From NCBI GenBank assembly GCA_964242625.1, contig CAXTAO010000008.1, forward strand, positions 1 to 64,000: 64,000 nucleotides of DNA, given 5' to 3'. Position 1 is the first letter of the stretch. Each line of letters opens with the position of its first letter. The position numbers and the translations under genes are program-made. Under the pieces are notes generated by a model. That model did not search any database and was not told the origin of the DNA. It saw nothing but the letters and a program-made list of their open reading frames with translations. This document shows positions 26,574-35,334 of the stretch, one piece after another. The stretch comes from JASLDZ01 sp964242625 (GTDB lineage Bacteria; Pseudomonadota; Alphaproteobacteria; Caulobacterales; Caulobacteraceae).

Positions 26574-28438
26574 GCCCGCGCGCCGTCTCGGCCCCGTCGC
26601 CCCGACCCCCCGCGTTGGAAGCCGCGCTGGTCTACGCCTACGACGTGGGGCTGGCGGCGGCGGCGATGGCGGGCGTGCTCGCGGTGCGTTACCGGCTCGA
26701 GCACAAGCCGGCGCCCGACCATCTGATCTCGCGGTCGACCCTGGTGTTCGCCCTGGTCTGCGCGGGACTTTTCCCGCTGTTCCGCCTTCACCGCGCGCTG
26801 TGGCGGTTCACCGCGATCGCCGACCTCAGGCGCCTGTTCCTGGCGGTGGCGGCGGCCGACCTCCTGGTCTTGCCCGTGCTGTTCGCCTTCGACCGGCTGG
26901 AGGATTTCCCCCGCTCCACGCCGATCGTGCTCCTCCTCGTACTCTTCGCGCTCATGGCCGGAAGCCGGGCGCTGGCCCAGGCGCACGCACGGGGCGACCT
27001 CGGCGCGGTGCTGCGGCTGGAGCGGCGCGACCGGCCCGCCGCGGTGATCCTGGGCGGCCTCGCCGACGCCGCCCATGCGATCGAGGCGCTCCGACGCCGA
27101 CGCGAGGGCGCGGTGCGGGTGGCGGGCGTGGTCTCGCTGGAGCCGGTCAAGGCCGGGCGCACCGTGCAGGGCGTCGAGGTCCTAGGCCCGCTCGACCGGC
27201 TGGGGGACGTGCTGCGCGCGCTCGCCGCGGGCGAGGGCGCCGCGCCGCAGGTCGTGGTGGCCGAGCGGCGCCCCTCGCGCGAGCTCCTGGAGGCGGTGGT
27301 GGCCGCGGCGGCCAGCGCCGGCGCCCACGTCAGCCGGATGCGCGAGGCGGGCGGGGGCGAGCTCGCGCCCGTCGGCGCCGCCGACCTCCTGGCGCGCCCG
27401 CCCCGCGTGCTCGACCCAGCCGCGCCCCGGCGGCTGGTGGAGGGGCGACGCGTGCTCGTCACCGGCGCGGGCGGCACCATCGGCTCGGAGCTGACGCGCC
27501 AGGTGCTGCGCCTCGGCCCCGCCGAGCTGACGCTGGTCGATGCGGGCGAGTTCAACCTCTACGCCATCGACGGCGAGCTCCGCGCGGCGGGTGCGGCCAC
27601 CCCGTGGCGCGCCGAACTGGCCGACGTGCGCGACCGCGCGCGCATGGAAGAGGTGTTCGCCCGCGCGCGGCCCGAGGTCGTGCTGCACGCCGCCGCGCTG
27701 AAGCACGTGCCGCTCATGGAGCTCAACCCGACGGAGGCGGTGCGCACCAACCTCGGCGGGGCGGTGGTGATCGCCGAGCTGGCGCGCCGCCATGCCCAGG
27801 CGTTGGTTTTCATCTCCACCGACAAGGCGGTGAACCCCACCAACGTCATGGGCGCCACCAAGCGCGCCGCCGAGCAGGCGGTGGGCGCCATCGCCCGGGG
27901 CAGCGGCTGCCGCGCGGCGGCGGTGCGCTTCGGCAACGTCCTGGGCTCCACGGGCTCGGTCGCGCCCTTGTTCGAGCGGCAGATCGCGGCGGGCGGACCC
28001 GTCACCGTCACCCACCCGGACATGGTGCGCTACTTCATGACGGTGAGCGAGGCGGCGAGCCTCGTGCTGCAGGCCGCCGCCCTGCCGCGCGAGGAGGCCG
28101 AGGGCGGCGTCTACGTGCTCGACATGGGCGAGCCCGTACGGATCGAGGAGCTGGCGCGGCAGATGATCCGGCTGCACGGCCTGCGGCCGGGCGTCGACAT
28201 CGAGATCGTCCACACGGGCCTGCGACCAGGCGAGAAGCTCTACGAGGAGATTTTCTACGACGCTGAGACGGTGCGGCGCACCGCCGCCGACGGCGTGCTC
28301 GCCGCCTCCGACGCCGCGCCGGACTGGGCTGCGCTTCAGCCACGGGTGGAGGCGCTTCTGCGCGCGGCGGAGAAGCAGGACGCCGCGGCCACACTTGCGG
28401 AGCTGCAGGCGCTCGTGCCGCAATTCATCCGCGCCTGA
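26570..28438 (+). CDS. Polysaccharide biosynthesis nucleotide-sugar epimerase/dehydratase, CapD/FlaA1-like
   Basis: A 622-residue membrane-anchored protein. Four hydrophobic segments fill about residues 14-135, followed by a first nucleotide-binding region (AAVILGGLADAAHAIEAL) and an extended-SDR dehydratase domain with GAGGTIGSEL near 302. The catalytic region STDKAVNPTNVMGATKR has Met in place of the usual Tyr, as is normal in this family. LRPGEKLYEE is near the C-terminus. Such proteins make UDP-4-keto sugars for O-antigen or capsule. GTG at 26570 overlaps the heparinase-like stop (GTGA). Confidence 0.88.
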   Translation: MSPRAVSAPSPRPPALEAALVYAYDVGLAAAAMAGVLAVRYRLEHKPAPDHLISRSTLVFALVCAGLFPLFRLHRALWRFTAIADLRRLFLAVAAADLLVLPVLFAFDRLEDFPRSTPIVLLLVLFALMAGSRALAQAHARGDLGAVLRLERRDRPAAVILGGLADAAHAIEALRRRREGAVRVAGVVSLEPVKAGRTVQGVEVLGPLDRLGDVLRALAAGEGAAPQVVVAERRPSRELLEAVVAAAASAGAHVSRMREAGGGELAPVGAADLLARPPRVLDPAAPRRLVEGRRVLVTGAGGTIGSELTRQVLRLGPAELTLVDAGEFNLYAIDGELRAAGAATPWRAELADVRDRARMEEVFARARPEVVLHAAALKHVPLMELNPTEAVRTNLGGAVVIAELARRHAQALVFISTDKAVNPTNVMGATKRAAEQAVGAIARGSGCRAAAVRFGNVLGSTGSVAPLFERQIAAGGPVTVTHPDMVRYFMTVSEAASLVLQAAALPREEAEGGVYVLDMGEPVRIEELARQMIRLHGLRPGVDIEIVHTGLRPGEKLYEEIFYDAETVRRTAADGVLAASDAAPDWAALQPRVEALLRAAEKQDAAATLAELQALVPQFIRA

Positions 28439-28496
28439 CCCCGGTCGCCCGCTTGTGATCGCGCGGAAAGCGCCGGCTGCGCTAGGCTCAGCCTCG

Positions 28497-29804
28497 ATGC
28501 ATCGCCGCACCTTCTTCAGCCTGGCCGCGGGCGGCGCCTTTCTGCCGACGCTGGCCCAGGTCCCCTACACGAGCCTCGGGGCGCTGGGCGGCGGCGCGGC
28601 CGCCCCCGGCCTCACGCCCGCGGCCTTCGCCGCCTGGCTCGCCGACTTCGAGGCGCGCGCCGCGGCGGCGGGGCTTCCCGCCGACTTCCTGCGGCTGGAG
28701 CTCGCGGGCCTCTCTCCCGACCCCACCGCTCTCGCCCAGGACGCCCGCCAGCCCGAGTTCGCCAAGCCGATCAGCGCCTATCTCGCGGCCTCCGTGTCGG
28801 AGGGTCAGGTCTCGTCGGGGCGCGCGCACCGCCAGGCGGCCTGGCTCGACCCGGTGGCGGGGCGCTTCGGCGCGCCGGCCGAGATCCTGGTCGCCATCTG
28901 GGGCATGGAGTCGGGCTACGGGCGGGTGCAGGGCGACCACGACGTGGTCCGCGCCTTTGCGACGCTCGCCGCCCAGGGCCGCCGTCGCGCCTGGGCGGAG
29001 GGCCAGCTCCTCGTCACCCTTCGGCTGATCGCGAGCGGCGGGGCCACGCGCGACCAGCTGCGCGGCTCGTGGGCGGGCGCCATGGGCCAGACCCAGTTCA
29101 CCCCGGAGGATTACGTCCGCTACGCCGTCGACGCCGACGGCGACGGCGCGCGCGACATCTGGCGCTCAGCGCCGGACGCGCTGGGCTCCTCGGCCAACTT
29201 CCTGCGCGAGAAGGCGGGCTGGCGCCTCGGCGAGGGCTGGCAGCGCGAGGTGCGCGCCCCCGCGCAGGGCTTCGACTACGCGCTGGTGGAGGCCCCGGCG
29301 CGCCCCTGGGCCGAGTGGCGCGCGGCCGGGCTCGTCACCGCCGACGGCGCCTCGCTTCGGCCCGCCGACGCCGCCGCGCCCGCCCAGCTTCTCATGCCCA
29401 TGGGCTGGCGGGGGCCTGCTATCCTGGTCTTCCCCAACCACTTCGCCATCCGCGCCTACAACAACTCGGTCAGCTACGCCCTGGCCGTCGGGCTCCTGGC
29501 TCAACGCATCGCGGGCGGTCCGGGCCTCCTCACGCCCTGGCCCGACGACCGGCCCACCTCGCTGGACGATCGGCGCGACGCCCAGCTCGCCCTCCAGCGG
29601 CTGGGCTACGATCCCGGCCCGATCGACGGCGTGCTGGGTGCGGGCGTGCGCCGCGCCGCCCGGCGCTGGCAGGCGGCGCGCGGGCTGCCGGCGGACGGCT
29701 ATCTGTCCTGGGAGCTGATTCAGCGGCTCCGGGCCGAGGCCGCGGCCGAGGCCGCGCCGCTGGCGGCCCCGCAGGACTTGAGCCCCGCCGCGGCTCCGGG
29801 GTAG
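28497..29804 (+). CDS. Lytic murein transglycosylase, MltB-like, with peptidoglycan-binding domain
   Basis: A 435-residue exported enzyme that cleaves peptidoglycan glycan strands to 1,6-anhydro ends. The signal HRRTFFSLAAGGAF resembles a Tat signal with twin arginines. The SLT_2 catalytic domain has WGMESGYGR (catalytic Glu near 143) and GSWAGAMGQTQFTPEDY. Residues about 355-420 form a PG_binding_1 domain (LALQRLGYDPGPIDGVLG). It follows the CapD-like gene on the same strand with a 58-base gap. Confidence 0.9.
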   Translation: MHRRTFFSLAAGGAFLPTLAQVPYTSLGALGGGAAAPGLTPAAFAAWLADFEARAAAAGLPADFLRLELAGLSPDPTALAQDARQPEFAKPISAYLAASVSEGQVSSGRAHRQAAWLDPVAGRFGAPAEILVAIWGMESGYGRVQGDHDVVRAFATLAAQGRRRAWAEGQLLVTLRLIASGGATRDQLRGSWAGAMGQTQFTPEDYVRYAVDADGDGARDIWRSAPDALGSSANFLREKAGWRLGEGWQREVRAPAQGFDYALVEAPARPWAEWRAAGLVTADGASLRPADAAAPAQLLMPMGWRGPAILVFPNHFAIRAYNNSVSYALAVGLLAQRIAGGPGLLTPWPDDRPTSLDDRRDAQLALQRLGYDPGPIDGVLGAGVRRAARRWQAARGLPADGYLSWELIQRLRAEAAAEAAPLAAPQDLSPAAAPG

Positions 29805-29813
29805 AGCACCGGC

Positions 29814-30092
29814 ATGGACACCGCCGCCACCCCCAACCTTGGCGAGGACGCCGCCCACCCCTCGCCCGCCGAGATGGAGATCAGCGAGCAGGTCTCGACC
29901 TACCGCTTCTTCAACGGGCTGGTGAAGTGGGGCTCGCTGGCGGTGGCGGTCGCGGTCCTGTTCCTCACCTTGGTGTTCTGCGCCCACGCGGGCCTCGTGC
30001 CCTCGGCGGTGGTGAGTCTCGTGGTGCTGGTCGCCGGTCTGGTCGGCCTTCGCAAAAAGGTCGCCGCCGACCCGGTGCGTTCGCCCGCCTAG
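29814..30092 (+). CDS. aa3-type cytochrome c oxidase subunit IV-like protein
   Basis: A 92-residue protein with a cytosolic N-terminus (EMEISEQVSTYRFFNGLVKWGS) followed by two hydrophobic stretches, the pattern of the short bacterial aa3 oxidase subunit IV. The role of this subunit is minor or unknown. The gene typically lies just before the transhydrogenase genes in alphaproteobacteria, as here, rather than with the other oxidase subunits. Confidence 0.82.
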   Translation: MDTAATPNLGEDAAHPSPAEMEISEQVSTYRFFNGLVKWGSLAVAVAVLFLTLVFCAHAGLVPSAVVSLVVLVAGLVGLRKKVAADPVRSPA

Positions 30093-30184
30093 ACCCGCGG
30101 TCGCGTCGCTGGACAGCGGCGACGGCGCATTCCAAGCTCCCGGCGGCTGAGGGGCGCGTTCCGGCGCTCCGCCAGGGGAGCAGC

Positions 30185-31357
30185 ATGGGCGCCCGGATCG
30201 CCGTCCTGCGGGAACGTCAGCCGGGCGAGGCGCGCGTGGCCGCGACGCCCGACAGCGTGCGCCGCCTCCTGGCGCTGGGCGCCGTCGTCGCGGTGGAGGC
30301 GGGCGCCGGCCGCGCCTCCAGCTATCCCGACGCCGATTACGAAGCCGCGGGGGCCGAGGTCGTCGCCGACCCCGCCGCGGCGCTGGAGGGCGCCGAGCTC
30401 GTGTTCGCCGTGCGCCCGCCCGCGCCCGATCTCCTGGCCCATCTGCCCGCCGGCGCGTTTCTCGTGGCGCTCCTCGACCCCCACGCCCGCCGCGCCGAGC
30501 TCGACGCGGCAGCCGGGCGGGGCGCCTCGGCGCTCGCCATGGAGCTCGTGCCGCGCATCAGCCGGGCTCAGGCGATGGACGCGCTCTCCTCCCAGGCCAA
30601 CCTCGCGGGCTATCGCGCGGTGATCGAGGGCGCGCGCCTCTATGGCCGCGCCTTCCCCATGATGATGACCGCGGCGGGCACGGTGGCCGCGGCCAAGGTG
30701 TTCGTGATGGGGGCGGGCGTGGCGGGGCTGCAGGCCATCGCCACCGCGCGGCGCCTGGGGGCGGTGGTCACCGCCACCGACGTGCGCCCCGCCGCCAAGG
30801 AGCAGGTGGAGAGCCTGGGGGCCAAGTTCGTCGCCGTCATGGACGAGGAGTTCAAGGCGGCTGAGACCGCCGCCGGCTACGCCAAGGCGATGAGCGCCGA
30901 CTACCAGGCCCGCCAGGCCGTGCTGGTCGGCGAGCATCTGCGCAAGCAGGACGTGGTGGTCACCACCGCGCTGATCCCCGGCCGCCCCGCGCCGCGCCTC
31001 GTCACCGCCGCCCAGGTCGCCGCCATGCGCGCCGGATCGGTTCTGGTCGACCTCGCGGTCGAGCAGGGCGGCAACGTCGAGGGCGCGCGACCGGGCGAGA
31101 CAGTGGCGACGGCCAACGGCGCGCGCATCCTCGGCCTCTCCGACGTCACGGCGGGCGTCGCGGCCGACGCCAGCGGCCTCTACGCGCGCAACCTCGTGAG
31201 CCTGGCCTCTCTCCTCCTCGACAAGGCGGGCGCCTTCGCCCCTCAGTGGGACGACGACATCCTGAAAGCCGCGGTCGTCGTGCGCGAGGGCGCCGTGGTC
31301 CACCCCTCGCTGGCCCCGAAGGACGCGGCGCCCGTGCTTACCGCGCCCGGATCATGA
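30185..31357 (+). CDS. pntAA: NAD(P) transhydrogenase alpha subunit, NAD-binding part
   Basis: The transhydrogenase couples proton entry to hydride transfer from NADH to NADP. This 390-residue subunit is the soluble dI domain, with ERQPGEARVAATP at the start, RAQAMDALSSQANLAGY, the NAD fold GAGVAGLQAIATARRLGA, and the mobile loop region GYAKAMSADY. AGGGGAG lies before the ATG. As in other alphaproteobacteria the alpha chain is split, with the membrane part in the next gene, 10 bases on. Confidence 0.93.
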   Translation: MGARIAVLRERQPGEARVAATPDSVRRLLALGAVVAVEAGAGRASSYPDADYEAAGAEVVADPAAALEGAELVFAVRPPAPDLLAHLPAGAFLVALLDPHARRAELDAAAGRGASALAMELVPRISRAQAMDALSSQANLAGYRAVIEGARLYGRAFPMMMTAAGTVAAAKVFVMGAGVAGLQAIATARRLGAVVTATDVRPAAKEQVESLGAKFVAVMDEEFKAAETAAGYAKAMSADYQARQAVLVGEHLRKQDVVVTTALIPGRPAPRLVTAAQVAAMRAGSVLVDLAVEQGGNVEGARPGETVATANGARILGLSDVTAGVAADASGLYARNLVSLASLLLDKAGAFAPQWDDDILKAAVVVREGAVVHPSLAPKDAAPVLTAPGS

Positions 31358-31367
31358 CTGGAGGCGC

Positions 31368-31709
31368 ATGATGGAGCTGGTCGATCCCGTGGTGTTCCGG
31401 CTGGCGATCTTCGTCCTGGCCGTGTTCGTGGGCTATTACGTGGTGTGGAGCGTCACCCCCGCCCTGCACACGCCGCTGATGGCGGTGACCAACGCGGTGT
31501 CTTCGGTGATCATCGTGGGCGCGCTCCTGGCGGCGGCGGCCCACGGCGCGACGGGGGAAGGGACGCCCGCCCACGTTTGGATCTCCAAAGGCGCGGGCGC
31601 GGTCGCGGCGGCGCTGGCGGCGGTGAACATCTTCGGCGGCTTCCTGGTCACCCAGCGAATGCTGGCCATGTACCGCCGCAAGGACCGCACGGCGGGAGCG
31701 CGCCGGTGA
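31368..31709 (+). CDS. pntAB: NAD(P) transhydrogenase alpha subunit, membrane part
   Basis: A 113-residue membrane subunit with three hydrophobic segments (FRLAIFVLAVFVGYYVVW, AVSSVIIVGALLAAAAH, and the final VAAALAAVNIFGGFLVTQRML). The closing FGGFLVTQRMLAMYRRKD is the PntA C-terminal signature. The start is one of two adjacent ATG codons (31368 and 31371), with GGAGG upstream. Its stop overlaps the start of an unknown membrane protein gene (GTGA at 31706). Confidence 0.92.
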   Translation: MMELVDPVVFRLAIFVLAVFVGYYVVWSVTPALHTPLMAVTNAVSSVIIVGALLAAAAHGATGEGTPAHVWISKGAGAVAAALAAVNIFGGFLVTQRMLAMYRRKDRTAGARR

Positions 31710-32032
31710 GCGGGCGCGAAGCCCTGCATCTCCTCGCCATGACGGGGGCGGTGGCCGCCTTCGTCGTCTACGTCGTGGCGCTCCTGCGGCGGCCCACCTG
31801 GGTGCGGCTCCTCAACGGGTCGGGGCTCCTGTTCAGCGGGCTGGCGCTGGCGCAGCTGGCGGTGCTGGTGGCCGAGGCGCCCCCTGCGCTCGTCCTTCCC
31901 GCCGAGCTGGGGACGGTGATGCTCGTGCTCGCCGTCGCGGTGCAGGGGTGGTCGGCGCTGCGCAACCGTCGCGCCTGGGACGGAATCGACCGTCGGGGCT
32001 CCGCCGATACGGCCATGGAGGCCGCCCGGTGA
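31706..32032 (+). CDS. Unknown three-helix membrane protein inside the pnt operon
   Basis: I do not recognise a family. The 108-residue product has three hydrophobic segments (about 7-27, 35-58 and 64-85) and a charged tail (NRRAWDGIDRRG). It begins at GTG 31706 overlapping the pntAB stop and ends overlapping the pntB start (GTGA at 32029), so it is translated in lock-step with both transhydrogenase membrane subunits. That suggests an accessory or assembly partner of the enzyme, but nothing in the sequence shows it. Other pnt operons I know of go directly from pntAB to pntB. Confidence 0.72.
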   Translation: MSGREALHLLAMTGAVAAFVVYVVALLRRPTWVRLLNGSGLLFSGLALAQLAVLVAEAPPALVLPAELGTVMLVLAVAVQGWSALRNRRAWDGIDRRGSADTAMEAAR

Positions 32033-33444
32033 ACTCCAACCTCGCCGCCCTCCTCTACCTCCTCTCCGGCGTGCTGTTCATTCTGGCGCTGCGAGGGCTG
32101 TCGAGCCCGGAGACGAGCCGGCGCGGCAACCAGCTCGGCATGGCGGGTATGGCCATCGCGGTGGTCACCACGCTCCTGACGCTGTGGGGCCAGGGCGCGC
32201 TGGATCCGGTGACGGTGGCCTTGGTCGTCGGCGGCGTCGCCGTGGGCGGGACGGCGGGGGCGGTGATCGCGCGCCGCGTGGCGATGACCGCCATGCCCCA
32301 GCTCGTCGCGGCCTTCCACTCGCTGGTGGGACTGGCCGCGTGCCTGGTGGCGACCGCCGCGCTCTACACGCCCGCCGCCTACGGCATCGCGGACCCGGCC
32401 GGCGGAATCCGGCTGGAGAGCCTGATCGAGCTCTCGGTCGGCGTCGCCATAGGGGCGGTCACCTTCACGGGCTCGGTGATCGCCTTCGCCAAGCTCAACG
32501 GCAACATGAGCGGCGCACCCATCCTCCTGCCCGGCCGCCACGCCCTGAACATCGCCTTGGCGGTGGCGCTCGTGGCGCTGGTGATCGTGCTGAGCGTGTC
32601 GGGCGGGGCGGCGGTGTGGGCGTTCTGGGGCGTGTTCGCCCTGGCGCTGGTGCTCGGCGTGACGCTGATCGTCCCCATCGGCGGGGCCGACATGCCGGTC
32701 GTAGTCTCCATGCTGAACAGCTATTCGGGGTGGGCGGCGGCGGCGCTGGGCTTCACGCTCGCCAACACCACGCTCGTGATCACCGGCGCGCTCGTGGGCT
32801 CGTCCGGCGCCATCCTCAGCTACATCATGTGCAAGGGGATGAACCGCTCCTTCGTGAGCGTGATCCTGGGCGGCTTCGGCGCCTCGGCCGAGGCCGCCGC
32901 GGGCGGCGCGAAGGAGACGCGGCCGGTCAAGCAGGGCTCGGCGGAGGACGCGGCCTTCATCATGAAGAACGCCTCCAAGGTGATCGTGGTGCCGGGCTAC
33001 GGCATGGCGGTCGCGCAGGCCCAGCACGCCCTGCGGGAGATGGCCGACACGCTGAAGGCCGAGGGCGTGGAGGTTAAGTACGCCATCCATCCCGTGGCGG
33101 GGCGCATGCCCGGGCACATGAACGTGCTTCTGGCCGAGGCCAACGTGCCCTATGACGAGGTGTTCGAGCTCGAGGACATCAACGCCGAGTTCGCCACCGC
33201 CGACGTCGCCTTCGTGATCGGCGCCAACGACGTGACCAACCCCTCGGCCAAGACCGACCCGTCGTCGCCGATCTTCGGTATGCCGGTGTTGGACGTGGAG
33301 CGCGCGCGCACGGTGCTGTTCGTAAAGCGCTCCATGGGATCGGGCTATGCGGGGGTGGAGAACCCGCTCTTCTTCCACGATAACACCATGATGCTGTTCG
33401 CCGACGCCAAGAAGATGGTCGAGGGCATCGTCAAGGCGCTCTGA
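32029..33444 (+). CDS. pntB: NAD(P) transhydrogenase beta subunit
   Basis: A 471-residue subunit with about nine membrane helices (1-285) and the C-terminal NADP-binding dIII domain, where VIVVPGYGMAVAQAQHA is the dinucleotide loop and KRSMGSGYAGVENPLF and DAKK complete the site. The membrane part has the proton-pathway segments (AFHSLVGLAA and LNGNMSG). The start is GTG at 32029, overlapping the previous stop. A strong terminator follows. Confidence 0.94.
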   Translation: MNSNLAALLYLLSGVLFILALRGLSSPETSRRGNQLGMAGMAIAVVTTLLTLWGQGALDPVTVALVVGGVAVGGTAGAVIARRVAMTAMPQLVAAFHSLVGLAACLVATAALYTPAAYGIADPAGGIRLESLIELSVGVAIGAVTFTGSVIAFAKLNGNMSGAPILLPGRHALNIALAVALVALVIVLSVSGGAAVWAFWGVFALALVLGVTLIVPIGGADMPVVVSMLNSYSGWAAAALGFTLANTTLVITGALVGSSGAILSYIMCKGMNRSFVSVILGGFGASAEAAAGGAKETRPVKQGSAEDAAFIMKNASKVIVVPGYGMAVAQAQHALREMADTLKAEGVEVKYAIHPVAGRMPGHMNVLLAEANVPYDEVFELEDINAEFATADVAFVIGANDVTNPSAKTDPSSPIFGMPVLDVERARTVLFVKRSMGSGYAGVENPLFFHDNTMMLFADAKKMVEGIVKAL

Positions 33445-33471
33445 CGGGCGCAGGCGGCCTTCCGTAAGCGT

Positions 33472-33507
33472 GAAAGGGCGGCCGCCCCGCAGGACGGCCG
33501 CCCTTTC
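33472..33507. terminator. Strong hairpin terminator after pntB
   Basis: A perfect 13-bp stem (33472-33484 with 33495-33507) with a 10-base loop. The arms run GAAAGGGCGGCCG and its complement, giving a CTTTC end on both strands, so it can also stop the convergent DUF1328 transcript. Confidence 0.8.
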
Positions 33508-33528
33508 GCGTCTCGACAGCGGTTCAGG

Positions 33529-33699
33529 TCAAACGCTTCGGCCGCGCACCAGGTGCATGACGAGCGACACCACGAATAGAACCACGAAGATCAGGAACAG
33601 GATCTTGGCGATGCTGGCGGCGCCGGCTGCGATGCCGCCGAATCCAAGCACGCCGGCGATCAAAGCGACCACCAGGAAGATCAGAGCCCACTGCAGCAT
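33529..33699 (-). CDS. DUF1328 small membrane protein
   Basis: A 56-residue peptide with two membrane segments: MLQWALIFLVVALIAGVLGF, then GGIAAGAASIAKILFLIF and a final VVLFVVSLVMHLVRGR. This is the complete DUF1328 (YtjA-like) pattern. Function is unknown, but the family is often part of the general stress regulon in alphaproteobacteria. A full EcfG promoter match (33753-33777) lies 54 bases upstream of the ATG. Confidence 0.9.
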   Translation of the reverse strand: MLQWALIFLVVALIAGVLGFGGIAAGAASIAKILFLIFVVLFVVSLVMHLVRGRSV

Positions 33700-33752
33700 G
33701 TCACGCCTCCCCTAAAGCATCTAGACGGGGTTCAAACCCCCAGCGGGTCGGC

Positions 33753-33777
33753 AACGTGCGCGAGGCTTGACTGTTCC
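33753..33777 (-). promoter_or_regulatory. EcfG-type general stress promoter before the DUF1328 gene
   Basis: On the minus strand GGAAC (33777-33773), 16 bp, CGTT (33756-33753), an exact match to the EcfG core consensus, 54 bases before the start codon. Confidence 0.72.
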
Positions 33778-33790
33778 GTGACGCCCGCGC

Positions 33791-34429
33791 TCACCCTTGA
33801 GGCGCAGGATAGCGGTACGCCTCGCCCCGTCCCGCCGCCGCCTCGAACTGGCGATCGGCGAAGTCCCAGTTCACGATCTTGTCGAACCAGGCCTCGAGGT
33901 ACGCTTTGCGATCCTGCTTGTAGTCCAGGTAGTAGGCGTGCTCCCACACGTCGACGCCGAGGATCGGGGCACCGTCGCGCAAGAGCGCGGTGTCGCCGTT
34001 GGCGGTGGAGAAGACCTCGATCGTCCCGTCGGGCTTGGCCTGCGCCCAGGCCCAGCCCGAGCCGAACTGCCCCACGCCCGCCGCCACGAACTTCTGCTTG
34101 AGTTGATCCAGGCCGCCGAAACGCTCGATCGCGTCGGCCAGCGCGCCCGTCGGGCGGCCGCCCCCCGGGGCCATCACGTTCCAGAAGAAGCCGTGGTTCC
34201 AGGCCTGGCCGGCGTTGTTGAACATCTTCTGGTCCGCCCCACCGCTCGCCTTGCGCACCAAGGTTTCGAGGTCGGACGCGCTGTCGTTCGCGTCCTTGAG
34301 GAAGGTGTTTACGTTGTTGACGTAGGTGGCGTGGTGCTTGTCGTGGTGGGTCCGCATGGTGGTCTCGGAGACCGCAGGTTCCAGCGCAGCGTAGTCGTAC
34401 GGCAGGTCGGGCAGGGTGAAGCTCGTCAT
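33791..34429 (-). CDS. sodB: Superoxide dismutase, Fe type
   Basis: A 212-residue cytosolic enzyme dismutating superoxide to peroxide and oxygen. Metal ligands are His28 or His29 in TMRTHHDKHH, His79 in QAWNHGFFW, and the Asp and His in VDVWEHAYYLDY. GQFGSGWAWA and the early placement of the Gln-type residue fit the Fe form, though Mn use cannot be excluded. It lies in the stress island but has no EcfG promoter match directly upstream. Confidence 0.92.
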   Translation of the reverse strand: MTSFTLPDLPYDYAALEPAVSETTMRTHHDKHHATYVNNVNTFLKDANDSASDLETLVRKASGGADQKMFNNAGQAWNHGFFWNVMAPGGGRPTGALADAIERFGGLDQLKQKFVAAGVGQFGSGWAWAQAKPDGTIEVFSTANGDTALLRDGAPILGVDVWEHAYYLDYKQDRKAYLEAWFDKIVNWDFADRQFEAAAGRGEAYRYPAPQG

Positions 34430-34512
34430 GCGGGGCTCCTCAAAGGACGGGGCGGACGCGCCGACGCGGGCGCCCCGTCGCGGTCCGCCCGGCGTCCGAG
34501 AGTATGGGCGGA

Positions 34513-34920
34513 CTAGCGCTTGCGGTCGCGCTTATCCTTGCCGCCGCCGAGCGCCATCGCCGCCAGGCTGCCGGCGAGCGCAGGGCTCCTCAACGCGAGG
34601 AGACCCGCGGCCAACGCCGCGGCGGAGGCGGCGATCGGGCGTTCCCGCGCGAGATCGATAAAGCGATCGAGCCCCGATCCGGAGCCCGCCTGGGGACGCT
34701 TGTCGGGCTTGGGTCCCTTGAGCGCCTGCGTCGCGATGAGCGCGGCCACGCCCGCCAGGACGGCGGCGGCGAGCGCCACGCAGGCCGAAGCCCCCGCCGG
34801 CGTCAGATGATCCTTCAAAAGCGCGTAGACGGCGAAGCAGATGGCCACGACGAGAGCGCCCGTCGCGCCTAGGATCGCCCCCAGCGCGCCCGCCAGCGCC
34901 AGCAGTTTCCGCAGAATCAC
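34513..34920 (-). CDS. Small two-helix membrane protein, paired with the DUF883-like gene
   Basis: A 135-residue protein with two long hydrophobic hairpin segments (about 6-33 and 43-65, the second rich in Ala), a Lys/Pro-rich linker (KGPKPDKRPQAGSG) and a third hydrophobic Ala-rich stretch (about 95-125) before a basic tail. It resembles phage-holin-superfamily/YqjE-like proteins often paired with ElaB/YqjD proteins. Its GTG start at 34920 overlaps the stop of the DUF883-like gene (GTGA), so the two are coupled and probably share that gene's EcfG promoter. Confidence 0.72.
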   Translation of the reverse strand: MILRKLLALAGALGAILGATGALVVAICFAVYALLKDHLTPAGASACVALAAAVLAGVAALIATQALKGPKPDKRPQAGSGSGLDRFIDLARERPIAASAAALAAGLLALRSPALAGSLAAMALGGGKDKRDRKR

Positions 34921-35255
34921 CGGCGCGATCCGGAGATCAGGAGACCCAGCAGGAACCCGACGCCCAGCGCCGCGAAGGTGGCGGTGATCGGGCGCTCCTG
35001 GACGCGATCCACCATGAACGCGCGCGCGTCCTCGAGCTGGTCGCCGGCGACCGCCGCGGCGTCCCGCCCGTGCTCGCGCAGGGAGCCCAGCCCGTCGTCG
35101 AGGAGCCCGCGCGCCCGGTCGCTGACCTGCGGAGCCAGCTTGCGCACGTGGTCGGCGAGGCGCTCGCCGTCGCGGCCGAAGTCGCGGGCGGAGCCGCGCG
35201 CGTCATCGGCGAAGCGCCGGGCGTCGCGGCCCAAGGCGTCGGTGGAGGAGGGCAT
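34917..35255 (-). CDS. DUF883/ElaB-YqjD-like membrane-anchored protein
   Basis: A 112-residue protein with a long amphipathic, charged helix (about 1-85, repeated Asp/Arg/Ala pattern such as RDARRFADDARGSARDFGRDG), then the family's closing motif VQERPITATFAALGVGFLLGLLISGSRR, a C-terminal membrane anchor. E. coli ElaB and YqjD bind ribosomes at the inner membrane in stationary phase. An exact EcfG promoter core lies 34 bases before the ATG. Confidence 0.85.
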   Translation of the reverse strand: MPSSTDALGRDARRFADDARGSARDFGRDGERLADHVRKLAPQVSDRARGLLDDGLGSLREHGRDAAAVAGDQLEDARAFMVDRVQERPITATFAALGVGFLLGLLISGSRR

Positions 35256-35288
35256 GTCGAACGGCTCCGCTATGGTTCGCGGTCGGGC

Positions 35289-35313
35289 AACGTGTCCGCT
35301 CCGGCCCTGTTCC
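35289..35313 (-). promoter_or_regulatory. EcfG-type general stress promoter before the DUF883-like gene
   Basis: On the minus strand GGAAC (35313-35309), 16 bp, CGTT (35292-35289), an exact core match 34 bases upstream of the start codon. It lies between this gene and the end of phyR. Confidence 0.72.
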
Positions 35314-35334
35314 GCCGCGGCCTCCTGCGCAGGA

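Noticed and set aside
29069..30184. N-terminal extension of pntAA to 762 codons
   Set aside because: The added part overlaps the transglycosylase and oxidase subunit IV genes in another frame; ATG 30185 has a strong ribosome-binding site and the family N-terminus.
33727..33740. GGGGTTCAAACCCC as a terminator
   Set aside because: The stem leaves a two-base loop, too small for a stable hairpin, and no T-run follows.
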